In this document: positions 1 to 6,917 of the stretch, in pieces
How the letters are laid out: the number at the start of each line of letters is the position of its first letter
Position numbering within the stretch: the stretch's first letter is position 1
Source: an uncultured Gammaproteobacteria bacterium
GTDB lineage: Bacteria; Pseudomonadota; Gammaproteobacteria; CAIUAS01
Reading direction: 5' to 3'
Assembly: GCA_903897205.1 (NCBI GenBank)
Contig: CAIUAS010000344.1
Span: forward strand, 1 to 10,339
Length of the DNA stretch: 10,339 nucleotides
Program-made: the position numbers and the translations under genes
The notes under the pieces: model-generated
Seen by the model: the letters and a program-made list of their open reading frames with translations, nothing else
Told to the model about the DNA's origin: nothing
The model's database searches: none

Positions 1-150
1 AATGCAGCCATTAGTAAATCCTAAGCAATAGGGACACAAAGGCATATCAATTTGTATAGATTGATCATTACCATATATTACTGGCTCTTCTAAAATCTTA
101 TTGAAACTTTGTAACAAATGGCATTCGCACTCGAACTTACTGTTATCCAT
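1..150 (-). CDS. Partial hypothetical protein with paired cysteines (C-terminus beyond window)
   Basis: An open frame starts with ATG at 150-148 and stays open for 50 codons to the left edge, so the C-terminal part is missing. A clear Shine-Dalgarno GGAG (plus-strand ctcc, 156-159) sits five bases upstream of the ATG, which makes this a credible gene start. The visible protein begins MDNSKFECECHLL and later has CPYC; the CxC and CxxC pairs could bind a metal such as zinc, but this is inference from four cysteines only. I do not recognise the family. It lies just downstream of an IS30 remnant on the same strand and could be host or element DNA. Confidence 0.45.
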   Translation of the reverse strand, partial: MDNSKFECECHLLQSFNKILEEPVIYGNDQSIQIDMPLCPYCLGFTNGCI

Positions 151-226
151 AAACACTCCATCTCGAAATCATTTGTTTGATTAGATGCTGTGATATTTTT
201 ATTTAAAGTTGGCGCTGAACCCTACC

Positions 227-397
227 TTAAAATATAATCAGTCGCTGGCGCGAAAAGATAATATTGCGTTTTAACTCTCGGCTTATTGTTGACTTATGGA
301 CGCCTATCTCTTTAGCAATTTCAATCTGATTATGCCTTGCTCGCCACAGTCCATAAATCTGGCAATGCTTTTGGAAATCAAGCTGTTTATAGGCCAT
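227..397 (-). pseudogene. IS30-family transposase, N-terminal HTH fragment only
   Basis: A 56-codon frame starts at ATG 397-395 with a good AAGGAG Shine-Dalgarno seven bases upstream (405-410) and ends at TAA 229-227. The protein starts MAYKQLDF and contains QIEIAKEIGVHKSTISRELK, the helix-turn-helix with which IS30-family transposases bind their terminal repeats. Family members are usually well over 300 residues with a DDE catalytic domain; here the similarity stops after about residue 45 (ELKRN) and the last eleven residues look like read-through into unrelated DNA. No DDE domain is visible downstream, so this is a dead remnant truncated near position 262. The family call is confident; the breakpoint is approximate. 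Confidence 0.8.
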
Positions 398-569
398 GTT
401 GCAACTCCTTGTTATAATAAACCAGCAAGATTTTAAAGCAATTTCACCGGTTAAAATTAAACAAAAGTTGCATTAATGAGTTGAATTCACGACGTCTTAG
501 AGTTCCATCCGCTTATGCAACGAAACCCTCAGCATCCATCTTCATTAGGTCTACCGGATGTATCTTAAG
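398..569. other. Gene-free spacer between IS30 remnant and ankyrin-protease gene
   Basis: This stretch holds the 5' leader of the IS30 remnant (398 to about 490) and about 80 bases of DNA downstream of the ankyrin-protease stop. I see no ORF with a ribosome binding site and no convincing stem-loop plus T-run that would serve as a terminator for the protease gene. Confidence 0.5.
467..490 (-). repeat. Possible left terminal repeat of the IS30-like remnant
   Basis: About 70 bases upstream of the transposase start, the minus strand begins GTGAATTCAACTC and runs on to a GCAAC, the position and general look of an IS30-type left end. No matching inverted copy was found on the other side (1-226), in line with a 3'-truncated element. 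The assignment rests on position and general resemblance, not on a matched pair. Confidence 0.3.
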
Positions 570-1976
570 TTAATACAATCTTTGATTTCTCGAATATCCC
601 ATTGAGTGATTTTGTTGCGAAGTCCTATTTTCATTGCTTTCGGTTTTTTGATTAGCTTTGAAGAAAATACCATAACTAGAATCGCGTAACACTTTTGAAG
701 CAGCTTTAATAGCTGCAATTGTTACACCTGAATTGCATTGCTCTGAATCAGTTTTTGAAAATCCAGTAGTATGAACGGCGACCACTGATTCAATTTCACT
801 TAAGCCTACTGGAGAGCCAGATGACCCCCCATTCGTATCTAGTTTATAAAAGAGTTTATCGCCGACTATGTTACATACATCACCTGCATCTATTTTCTTA
901 GGTAATCCTTCAGGATGTTGTGCTACCACTACTTGATCTCCTTTTTTAACTGGTGCAGTTGATAAAGTAACTTGTCCGCAATTTGGGGATCTTTCAAGTT
1001 CTAGGATCGCGTAATCCAAACCAGCGTTACGATGCTCAACCAGACGAACAATGTTAATTTTTTCTTCTGGTATCGTGGATAATGTCCCGGATGTAAGGGT
1101 GGTGGTAGTAGTTATTGGGCAGCTCTCAAGCTGATATTTAAAATTAACAGTCAGTAAGGGTGCTAATTCTTTAGAGCAAAGTGCTTCATCGGTATTTTTA
1201 TCAATGAGTTTCCAGCCATTATTTATCCCATCATTGGAATCAAAACAATGGCCCGCTGTCATAAATAGCGTATCAGAAATCATAAAGCCACTGCCCCAAC
1301 GTTCATTTGCTACATTTTGTTTGAGTGTTTTAATAGTAGAAATGTCCTTCCATTGCAATTGTGCAGTAGGTTCTATTAACCAGTTATTGTAAGCGGGAGA
1401 ACAAGCGGCATCTTTCCAGGCAGGATTGCGGGGATTGGCAAGTGCTCCAGCAGGAACAAAATAGTTAGGAGAAACCGATTGTTTAGATCTGTAGTTGGAA
1501 TATTGATCGCTCTCATCACTCAGTATCAATCCCGAAAAAGTAATATCCAGTTTTTTTGTATTTTTAACATTACTAGGAATAGATGGTTTCAAAATATCTT
1601 TTGCTATTTGATCTTTGCTGGCCAACATTAGAGGCGTTTGATTATTAGCATCATCTGCAAAAACTTGTTTCTCATCTAATCGAGCTATTTTTTCAATAAC
1701 TTTATAGGTTTTTTTCTGAACGGCAATGTGTAAAAGCGTAGTATTATCAACACGTTTATATTCTACACTATTACCAACGGAAGCACCTCTATCAATTAAT
1801 ATACAAGCTACGTTTTCATGATTTAATGCAACAAGCCAATGTAATAAGTTTGAGCCACTATTAATGTTTTTTACCAACCAATCCACCTGTTGATAATTAA
1901 GACTACCTTCTTCAAAAAGCTGGGCAATTTTATTAACATTTTTTTCATTAAGATTTTCCATTAAATATTCTAACAT
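570..1976 (-). CDS. Ankyrin-repeat / trypsin-like serine protease fusion, candidate secreted effector
   Basis: The 468-residue protein has two parts. Residues about 42-70 (LLHWLVALNHENVACILID) and 78-107 (TTLLHIAVQ) match the ankyrin consensus, and a weaker third unit starts near 112 (QTPLMLAS). Ankyrin repeats bind other proteins. Residues about 220-435 form a chymotrypsin/V8-like serine protease: His243 in MTAGHC, Asp321 in GLDYAIL and Ser386 in GGSSGSP make a complete triad, so it should be active. The protease part has seven cysteines and a Thr-rich stretch (289-293). No signal peptide or membrane segment is visible, which fits a cytosolic protein or a type IV-translocated substrate. The start is set by an AAAGGAG six bases upstream (1983-1989). 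Domain content is seen; the effector role is inferred from the fusion with a eukaryotic-style module and from the nearby type IVB genes. Confidence 0.88.
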   Translation of the reverse strand: MLEYLMENLNEKNVNKIAQLFEEGSLNYQQVDWLVKNINSGSNLLHWLVALNHENVACILIDRGASVGNSVEYKRVDNTTLLHIAVQKKTYKVIEKIARLDEKQVFADDANNQTPLMLASKDQIAKDILKPSIPSNVKNTKKLDITFSGLILSDESDQYSNYRSKQSVSPNYFVPAGALANPRNPAWKDAACSPAYNNWLIEPTAQLQWKDISTIKTLKQNVANERWGSGFMISDTLFMTAGHCFDSNDGINNGWKLIDKNTDEALCSKELAPLLTVNFKYQLESCPITTTTTLTSGTLSTIPEEKINIVRLVEHRNAGLDYAILELERSPNCGQVTLSTAPVKKGDQVVVAQHPEGLPKKIDAGDVCNIVGDKLFYKLDTNGGSSGSPVGLSEIESVVAVHTTGFSKTDSEQCNSGVTIAAIKAASKVLRDSSYGIFFKANQKTESNENRTSQQNHSMGYSRNQRLY

Positions 1977-2173
1977 ATCAAGCTCCTTTGATTTAAAAGA
2001 TATCTAAAAAGTATCGCAGGCTTTATAAAACGTCCGTTCATGTTGGTTCAACGTTAAAATTATTAAGCGCCACAATAATGAACTTCTTGGCACAAATTAA
2101 AAATAACCATTAAGGTAATAGTAGGGGGCGAAAATAATAGGTGTTTATATTTAGAAGCGTCAGGGCACCTTTT
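1977..2173. other. Intergenic region between the Ntn-like pseudogene and the ankyrin-protease
   Basis: About 200 bases without a convincing gene. It contains the candidate promoter and ribosome binding site of the ankyrin-protease. An AGGTG/CACCT pair followed by T residues lies near 2130-2175 but points to the plus strand with a long loop, so I do not call it a terminator. This gap probably separates the accessory end of the secretion operon from an independently transcribed gene. Confidence 0.45.
2022..2051 (-). promoter_or_regulatory. Candidate sigma-70 promoter for the ankyrin-protease gene
   Basis: On the minus strand TTGAAC (2051-2046) is followed after 18 bases by TATAAA (2027-2022), about 45 bases upstream of the start codon of the ankyrin-protease. 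The gene lies some 200 bases from its upstream neighbour and has a strong ribosome binding site, so its own promoter is expected. Matches of this quality occur by chance in AT-rich DNA. Confidence 0.33.
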
Positions 2174-2514
2174 TTATCCCGCCGTTGATTCATTTAATAA
2201 TCCATCTTTTATGGTACGAATATTTTCATATCCTACTTCCCCTATAAGTAATTCAAAATCGTTTCGATTTTTTGCGCCTCAACTGCAATATTTATAATCT
2301 CATCGGCATTAAGAGCTAAAAATAATTTTGGGCAAACAGCTTCAAAAGCTGAAGTATTTCCAGCAAAAGCAATAGCCAACTTATCTGTTATTATGTATTG
2401 CTTAAGGCATCCCTCAATAAATGGATTAGCCTTCCGAAGATCATGAAAAGTTAAAGCCGTATCTCCTAACATATAGACTTTACCGTTATTTACTCTACCC
2501 ATAATTAGCGACAT
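2174..2514 (-). pseudogene. Ntn-hydrolase-like protein, frameshifted
   Basis: The frame opens at ATG 2514 behind a good Shine-Dalgarno (GGAG, six bases) and runs 90 codons to a TAG at 2242. The opening MSLIMGRVNNGKVYMLGDTA followed by LAIAFAGN resembles proteasome-like Ntn hydrolases, which keep a GDTA-type strand and an FAGN turn near the N-terminus. At the six-A run in codons 81-83 the frame breaks: adding one A lets the protein continue as QKNRNDFELLIGEVG and on to TAA at 2174, about 113 residues, with a strand pattern typical of the fold. Even so repaired it is shorter than I would expect for this fold, so a second truncation is possible. The family call is tentative; the frameshift reading is well supported by the coherent continuation. 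Confidence 0.55.
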
Positions 2515-2564
2515 TTCAATCTCCGATTGAAGCAGTAATCAACCAAAAAAACCAAAATATTAGC

Positions 2565-2966
2565 CTAGTCAAGATATGTTATTAATAAATTATAGGTGCT
2601 TTTAACATTGTTATTATATTTCATATTCTCATCATAAGTATGAGAATGATAATCTCCAACTCCCGACCATAAATTACTCTCACCCGCAATACTTTGACTT
2701 AGAATCCACGTGCCCACCATCACATTGACACAGGGATCATATTGAATAGCATTTACATCATATCCCGCTGCACGAAGCTTGGCTAACCAAATCGAATTAA
2801 TCTGCATGGGACCATAATCAAAAGTACCGTTAACATTCTTATTGGCCTGCCCTACTCTGCCATTTTCAGTTTTTAACACTGAGATAATCAGTGCGGCCGG
2901 AACCTGATATTCAATTGCCGCTTTATTGATGCAATCAACCGGCACATCATTAATTAGCATTACCAT
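2565..2966 (-). CDS. Lytic transglycosylase (SLT / VirB1-like), conjugation-associated
   Basis: The 133-residue protein is a compact soluble lytic transglycosylase domain, which cleaves peptidoglycan and in conjugation and secretion systems opens the wall for the envelope complex. Key elements are seen in order: catalytic Glu34 in KTENG, YGPMQINSIWL (about 71-81), and the later GVGDYHS (about 103-109) that lines the glycan groove. The first residues (MVMLINDVPVDC) do not form a signal peptide, unlike most VirB1-type enzymes, although the enzyme must act in the periplasm; it may leave through the secretion machinery. The start at 2966 has an AGGA about ten bases upstream; ATG 2960 is an alternative. 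The start overlaps by 17 bases the restored reading frame of the preceding endonuclease gene, supporting co-transcription. Confidence 0.88.
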   Translation of the reverse strand: MVMLINDVPVDCINKAAIEYQVPAALIISVLKTENGRVGQANKNVNGTFDYGPMQINSIWLAKLRAAGYDVNAIQYDPCVNVMVGTWILSQSIAGESNLWSGVGDYHSHTYDENMKYNNNVKSTYNLLITYLD

Positions 2967-3347
2967 AAAACGTTTTTCCTGTTAATAAATTGATTAACTG
3001 CTGACCGTTAATGATTTTCACTTTCGAGGAGGTGTTTAAATAAGCTTTTTTTCCAGTGCGCTCGGAGTGGATAAAAACTCACCAAAAACTTGCTCAGCTT
3101 CTCCTAAGCTTAAAAATTCAGCAACATGGCGAGGGTTAATAGCATCCTTATAGCGTTTAGCTGGTAATAAATATTTCTTCCCACTATTGTCATAGACTAA
3201 TCCATCCATGCCACCATCCCCTGTATAACGATAATGGTGCTGCACTCGATACCCCAACTGTTTGAAGGACAATAATAATATTTCTTCAAAAACAAAGGGA
3301 TCGGTATTACGCAACAGACCAAAAATATAAGCAGGATTTTGTGCCAC
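2950..3347 (-). pseudogene. Mrr-like restriction-endonuclease-fold protein, frameshifted
   Basis: The frame begins at a GTG (3347) with no clear Shine-Dalgarno and encodes FEEILLLSFKQLGYRVQ, then GDGGMDGLVYD and LLPAKRY, the D...(Q/E)xK core of the Mrr_cat nuclease fold. As written it stops at 3036 after 103 residues. Adding one base in GGTGAGTTTTTATCC (about 3068-3082) restores FIHSERTGKKAYLN and then VKIINGQQLINLLTG, the usual C-terminal strand and helix of this family, ending at TAA 2950. This shows a one-base loss, most simply T6 to T5. The catalytic motif also reads PAK where Gln or Glu normally precedes xK, so the protein may have lost activity before the frameshift. Its position in a conjugation-type operon suggests a DNA-processing or defence accessory role, which is inference. 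Confidence 0.75.
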
Positions 3348-3527
3348 TATCTGATATTTGATTTATTTTTATGAGGCTGCGTTTAGCTAGCTTAATGTTC
3401 TTTTTGTGCAATCGTTTCTGTTTAGGCCAGTCTGAGGCAATGACATAAATACTAAAAGCAATGCCTCCAAAAACAGCTAATAGGTTTAAGGTCGTTTGAG
3501 AAAAAAATTAATATTAACGTATAGCAT
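3307..3527 (-). pseudogene. Small single-span membrane protein, frameshifted at a T7 run
   Basis: An ATG at 3527-3525 lies directly after the stop codon of the preceding gene. In the given sequence it yields only 13 codons. If the run of seven T (3501-3507) had one more T, the frame would continue to a TAA at 3307, giving 73 residues: MLYVNINFFSQTTLNLLAVF, a hydrophobic span through about residue 31, then a lysine-rich tail (WPKQKRLHKKNIKLAKRSL). The hydrophobic-then-basic layout is that of a small inner-membrane protein with a cytoplasmic tail. The restored end overlaps the start of the endonuclease gene, as expected in this packed operon. No homology is recognised. Without the extra T the second frame has no ATG, GTG or placed TTG start. 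Confidence 0.45.
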
Positions 3528-3860
3528 TTAGTAATGAATGCCTAAATAACTTTTTATTTCGTTGTTTTGATGCTCACTGCCGCCAAGTTCATTCTTGGCC
3601 GGTGTGATTAATATATCTTTGGTAACTGGAGTATTATTTGCTTCTGCTGCCTTGTCCACTTGACCATAGACGGAAGGCTTAGCAATTTCCGGTTGACTCG
3701 CCAACAAATTATTACCTGCTAATGTCGGGCTAATCGTTAATCTATTTGTATCGGGGCTATTGGCTAAAGCTTGTGCTTTATTATCAAGCGCTATATCAGC
3801 ATAAGCATTCATGCCAAAAAGGCTTACGATGCCTATCAATAAATAGTTAGTTTTTTTCAT
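3528..3860 (-). CDS. Small exported protein of unknown function
   Basis: I place the start at ATG 3860, not at the in-frame upstream ATG at 3896, because AAAAGGAGAG lies just before it and because the protein then begins with a classic signal peptide, MKKTNYLLIGIVSLFGMNAYA, cleaved before DIALD. The mature part is about 89 residues, polar, rich in Asn, Ala, Pro and Thr, has no cysteine, and looks largely unstructured. The start overlaps the end of the DotL-like gene by 14 bases, so translation is probably coupled. I do not recognise the family. Position beside the coupling ATPase and periplasmic export suggest an accessory envelope component. Confidence 0.75.
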   Translation of the reverse strand: MKKTNYLLIGIVSLFGMNAYADIALDNKAQALANSPDTNRLTISPTLAGNNLLASQPEIAKPSVYGQVDKAAEANNTPVTKDILITPAKNELGGSEHQNNEIKSYLGIHY

Positions 3861-5787
3861 GATTACTTCTCTCCTTTTCCTGTTCAATATATTCAATTAG
3901 TTCATTGGGCATTTTTGCAGGATGAACATGTGGTTTGACTGTTTTTTTCCAATACGTCGCTTGCTGTAACGACCATACATTTTCGATGCTAGGTCTGCGT
4001 AATTTTATAAATGCATTCAACTGGCAATAATCCGCCGCTTTAAAGTCCCCATAAAAACTTTTCACGCGCCATAATTTATCTCCATAAGTAATATGGCATT
4101 CACCGGTTTTTTGGGAAAACAGCTCATCAAAAATTATCCGATCAACTTCTTGTAACGATCCTTGCCCTGTATCTTTATAGGCATTTGTATGGCGCTCTTT
4201 GGGCTGTTCGATATGGTTAGCCGCATAACTATACGCTTTACCCCCACGCTTGATAGCCAGTGTTGCTGTTTCATTACATTCGGTTTTAAGAAATACTTTA
4301 ATGCCGGTATTACTAATAATGCGTTCTGCTTCAATTTCAGAACCTCTTTTAAAAGAAGAGTAATCTTGTCCTAAAAAACATAACATCACATTAAGCTCAC
4401 GCGCCTGCGCTGCCACATCAGCAAATCCTTCTACTGCGTAACTGCCATATTCATCTAAAAAAATGGGAAAAGGGACAGAGGATTTATAAGGTTTTGTATC
4501 TAATAAAAGTGTTTTTGACCCCGTTAACTGTTGCCCACCTAATAAATCTGCCAACGCGGTTCGGATCGAACTGACGATTACCCGAGCAAGGCTTTTTAAT
4601 GATTCTTGCGATTTTTCTAAAGCAGGCAACATGATATAGAGCATACGACGATTAATAATGACATCTGTAAAATCAATTTCTGCCAAATCTGTTTTCGTAA
4701 TATGCGCATACGTACCGGCTAACATCTCTAACACTTGAGTAAACTGCATGGTTAAAAAACCATGTTGCTTATTAGCTTCCAAAAAAGCGTCCATCGCAAT
4801 TTTGGGTTCAGAGGCCGTTTGTGACAATTCCCACCCCGGTAAATCATGCAGATAAAACTTGATGCGATCTTTCGCCAAGGTAGAAAGCGCTTCGTGCTCA
4901 TGTAAACTCATTAATTTTTTTAAGGGCATGTATTCACGAATCGTATCAATCGATAAAGATAAGTATTTTTGATCGCGTAACTCACATAAGGCTCGCAGTA
5001 AACAGCGCCCTAATGCCTCTGCGCGCCCCCGCCACATCGAGTTGTCACCTTTTTCTTCGCCCATTAAATTGCTTAACATCTCCATCAGAGAATCGGATGA
5101 ACCGTGGGCGAATGGATTAAGGGTATGGGTGTTTTTCAATCCGGCTTGAATATTTGTTTTACCTGCGGTTAAGAAATTCAGGACTAATAAATTATCCTCA
5201 AGACCTAACTCTTTAAGAATGGAATAGATATTAAACCAGGTGTTAATAGAAGATTTACCATCGACCAAAATAAACCCTGAACCTAATAAAGCGAATTGAA
5301 ATAAAAGGGCCAATAAAAACTGTGTTTTACCTGATCCCGTTGTCCCAAAAATAACCATATGCGTTAGTATTTGCTCACTGCTAAACCATAAGGATTTGTT
5401 GTTGCGGTCTTTATCATTACCTACGTGTAAAATGCCGGCGGCTGTTTCTTTTGGCGCTACAGGCTTTAAATTATGCTTAATATTTTCTGTGATAGAAGCG
5501 GCTTGATAAATAGGCCGATGTATCTCCCAATGGGCCTGCTTTTTTACAGTAAGGGTTAAAAAATAAAATAGCATAAATATAGCCATGAGCGGCAATACCA
5601 CGGCTGGCGCTAATAAGGCAAATAGCAAAGTAACGCCCATGACTATCCAGCTATATTCCAATACAAAATAGTGGAATTTTTGACTGAACGTTAAATGATG
5701 TCGAAAGATACGCTCACGCGCCACTTCAAAACTGCTAGTGGACTGCGGTGAACGTAAATCATTTAATTTTTCTTTTAAAGTAGACAT
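3847..5787 (-). CDS. dotL: DotL/IcmO/TrbC-type type IVB coupling ATPase
   Basis: This 646-residue protein is the VirD4-class coupling protein of type IVB systems, the inner-membrane motor that receives substrates and feeds them to the channel. Two membrane spans lie at about 46-80 (WIVMGVTLLFALLA and VVLPLMAIFMLFYFL). The Walker A is FGTTGSGKT (147-155), the Walker B is PIFLDEYGSY (441-450), and GQDYSSF (473-479) matches the conserved Gln motif after Walker B. The motor fold ends near residue 600, leaving about 45 residues. L. pneumophila DotL is about 780 residues, and its extra C-terminal region binds DotN and the IcmS-IcmW adaptor; most of that region is absent here. The gene follows dotM after 17 bases without a canonical Shine-Dalgarno, suggesting coupled translation. 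It fits an IncI TrbC-like conjugative role. Confidence 0.92.
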   Translation of the reverse strand: MSTLKEKLNDLRSPQSTSSFEVARERIFRHHLTFSQKFHYFVLEYSWIVMGVTLLFALLAPAVVLPLMAIFMLFYFLTLTVKKQAHWEIHRPIYQAASITENIKHNLKPVAPKETAAGILHVGNDKDRNNKSLWFSSEQILTHMVIFGTTGSGKTQFLLALLFQFALLGSGFILVDGKSSINTWFNIYSILKELGLEDNLLVLNFLTAGKTNIQAGLKNTHTLNPFAHGSSDSLMEMLSNLMGEEKGDNSMWRGRAEALGRCLLRALCELRDQKYLSLSIDTIREYMPLKKLMSLHEHEALSTLAKDRIKFYLHDLPGWELSQTASEPKIAMDAFLEANKQHGFLTMQFTQVLEMLAGTYAHITKTDLAEIDFTDVIINRRMLYIMLPALEKSQESLKSLARVIVSSIRTALADLLGGQQLTGSKTLLLDTKPYKSSVPFPIFLDEYGSYAVEGFADVAAQARELNVMLCFLGQDYSSFKRGSEIEAERIISNTGIKVFLKTECNETATLAIKRGGKAYSYAANHIEQPKERHTNAYKDTGQGSLQEVDRIIFDELFSQKTGECHITYGDKLWRVKSFYGDFKAADYCQLNAFIKLRRPSIENVWSLQQATYWKKTVKPHVHPAKMPNELIEYIEQEKERSNHEKN

Positions 5788-5804
5788 AAAGAGGTAGTGC
5801 TTAA

Positions 5805-6908
5805 TTAAAAAGTAGGATCATAATTTGCCCATAAATTTTTGGGCTCCGATGGATCTAATTCATTTGGCTGTTCGATAACGGCTTCAATTAAGCCTTCAAC
5901 GGCCGAATAGACCGCTTTGTTTTGTGGTTTGATTTTAAGCTTTACCTGTTTAACGCTCATCTCATGCTCATATTGGGCCATAATACCCGCCCCTTCGACG
6001 AATATGGTTTTACGGCCAGCGCTCGCTATGGCATACCATAAAGCGCGGTGCGTATTTTTTAATGGTATTAAATTGATTAAGGGCACTGCATTAAAACGTC
6101 GTGCCGCATATAAAAGACTTAAAATAACAGTCGTGTCATAACGGTGCCCTTGCGTCGCATACTGAATAGCATCTAAGCGATGCTTTTCTGGAACACTTTG
6201 AATAAGTTGAGAAACCACCCAACCATACTGACCGTTAAGCAAGATTTCCATATTCTTAAAATTTTTCCCTAATTGCCGCACAAAACAAAGATGCGCTTTT
6301 TCAGAGTCAATTTCTACAATCGACTGATCACTCTCGTTTCTTATTAATAAATGATTTTTTTCACAAAAACGAACAGGTGACAGCGCACTATCCAGAAAAG
6401 TTTCTTTAGCCTTTGATACAGGCTTTTCCTGCTGATGATTAAGCTTCACCTTATTTTTTGCATATTGCGTAAATTCCTTAGCGTTTTTCAATCGAATATA
6501 CGCTTCAGATTCACCTTGCGTTCGTAAATATATTTTATAAGTTAAATAACCTCCTATCGGCAGGAAAAGCAGTAAGAAATATTTCCCTAAAAAATGACTG
6601 GCTGCTTTACAAAATAACCCTGTATATTGATTAGGCTGATTATTCATTAAAAAATGAACTAAACTTTCTGCTTGATTAGTGCTATGCCCTAATACTAAGT
6701 TAATTAAACGACCAATAACGGTATGAGAAAGCCAAACAATGCCTTCCGCAATCGGTAAAAACAGTTGTCTCCATAATGTAAAAAAAATCACTGTATGCTT
6801 AGAAAACTCATAACTTAAGACAATCAGGCCAATGATGCCGATGATCGATAACATCATCCAGTGATCATCGTTAGTTTGAATAGGCGTTGAGTGACGAGTT
6901 TCACGCAT
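5805..6908 (-). CDS. dotM: DotM/IcmP/TrbA-type inner-membrane component of the coupling complex
   Basis: The 367-residue length matches DotM (about 380 residues). Hydrophobic spans are at about 17-34 (WMMLSIIGIIGLIVL) and 107-127 (LGKYFLLLFLPIGGY), with a further hydrophobic stretch at 39-72. The family signature is in the C-terminal cytoplasmic domain: YATQGHRYDTTVILSLLYAAR (about 250-270), then LKNTHRALWYAIASAGRK and FVEGAGIMAQYEHE (to about 316). DotM is the stable partner of DotL in the type IV coupling complex, and its soluble domain can bind acidic effector signals in L. pneumophila. Adjacency and order (dotM then dotL) equal icmP-icmO in Legionella and trbA...trbC in IncI plasmids. The start ATG is nine bases after the previous stop. 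Confidence 0.9.
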   Translation of the reverse strand: MRETRHSTPIQTNDDHWMMLSIIGIIGLIVLSYEFSKHTVIFFTLWRQLFLPIAEGIVWLSHTVIGRLINLVLGHSTNQAESLVHFLMNNQPNQYTGLFCKAASHFLGKYFLLLFLPIGGYLTYKIYLRTQGESEAYIRLKNAKEFTQYAKNKVKLNHQQEKPVSKAKETFLDSALSPVRFCEKNHLLIRNESDQSIVEIDSEKAHLCFVRQLGKNFKNMEILLNGQYGWVVSQLIQSVPEKHRLDAIQYATQGHRYDTTVILSLLYAARRFNAVPLINLIPLKNTHRALWYAIASAGRKTIFVEGAGIMAQYEHEMSVKQVKLKIKPQNKAVYSAVEGLIEAVIEQPNELDPSEPKNLWANYDPTF

Positions 6909-6917
6909 ACAGTTTAC

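Noticed and set aside
209..251. Two TGGCGC copies 36 bases apart as a possible target-site duplication of the IS remnant
   Set aside because: Six bases recur by chance, and the copies do not flank the element.
1204..1392. Plus-strand ORF of 62 codons
   Set aside because: It lies wholly inside the ankyrin-protease gene on the opposite strand, which has catalytic motifs; no ribosome binding site or recognisable protein.
2130..2176. AGGTG/CACCT stem followed by T residues as a terminator
   Set aside because: The stem is only five pairs with a loop of over 20 bases, and it faces the plus strand where no gene ends.
3861..3896. Upstream ATG extending the small exported protein by 12 residues
   Set aside because: The extension would lie before a standard signal peptide and increase overlap with dotL; AAAAGGAGAG marks the ATG at 3860.
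4134..4374. Short ORFs on both strands inside the DotL-like gene (4134-4334 minus, 4162-4374 plus)
   Set aside because: They overlap the conserved motor domain of DotL in other frames and encode nothing recognisable.
5917..6141. Plus-strand ORF of 74 codons
   Set aside because: Antisense to the most conserved part of DotM; a shadow frame.
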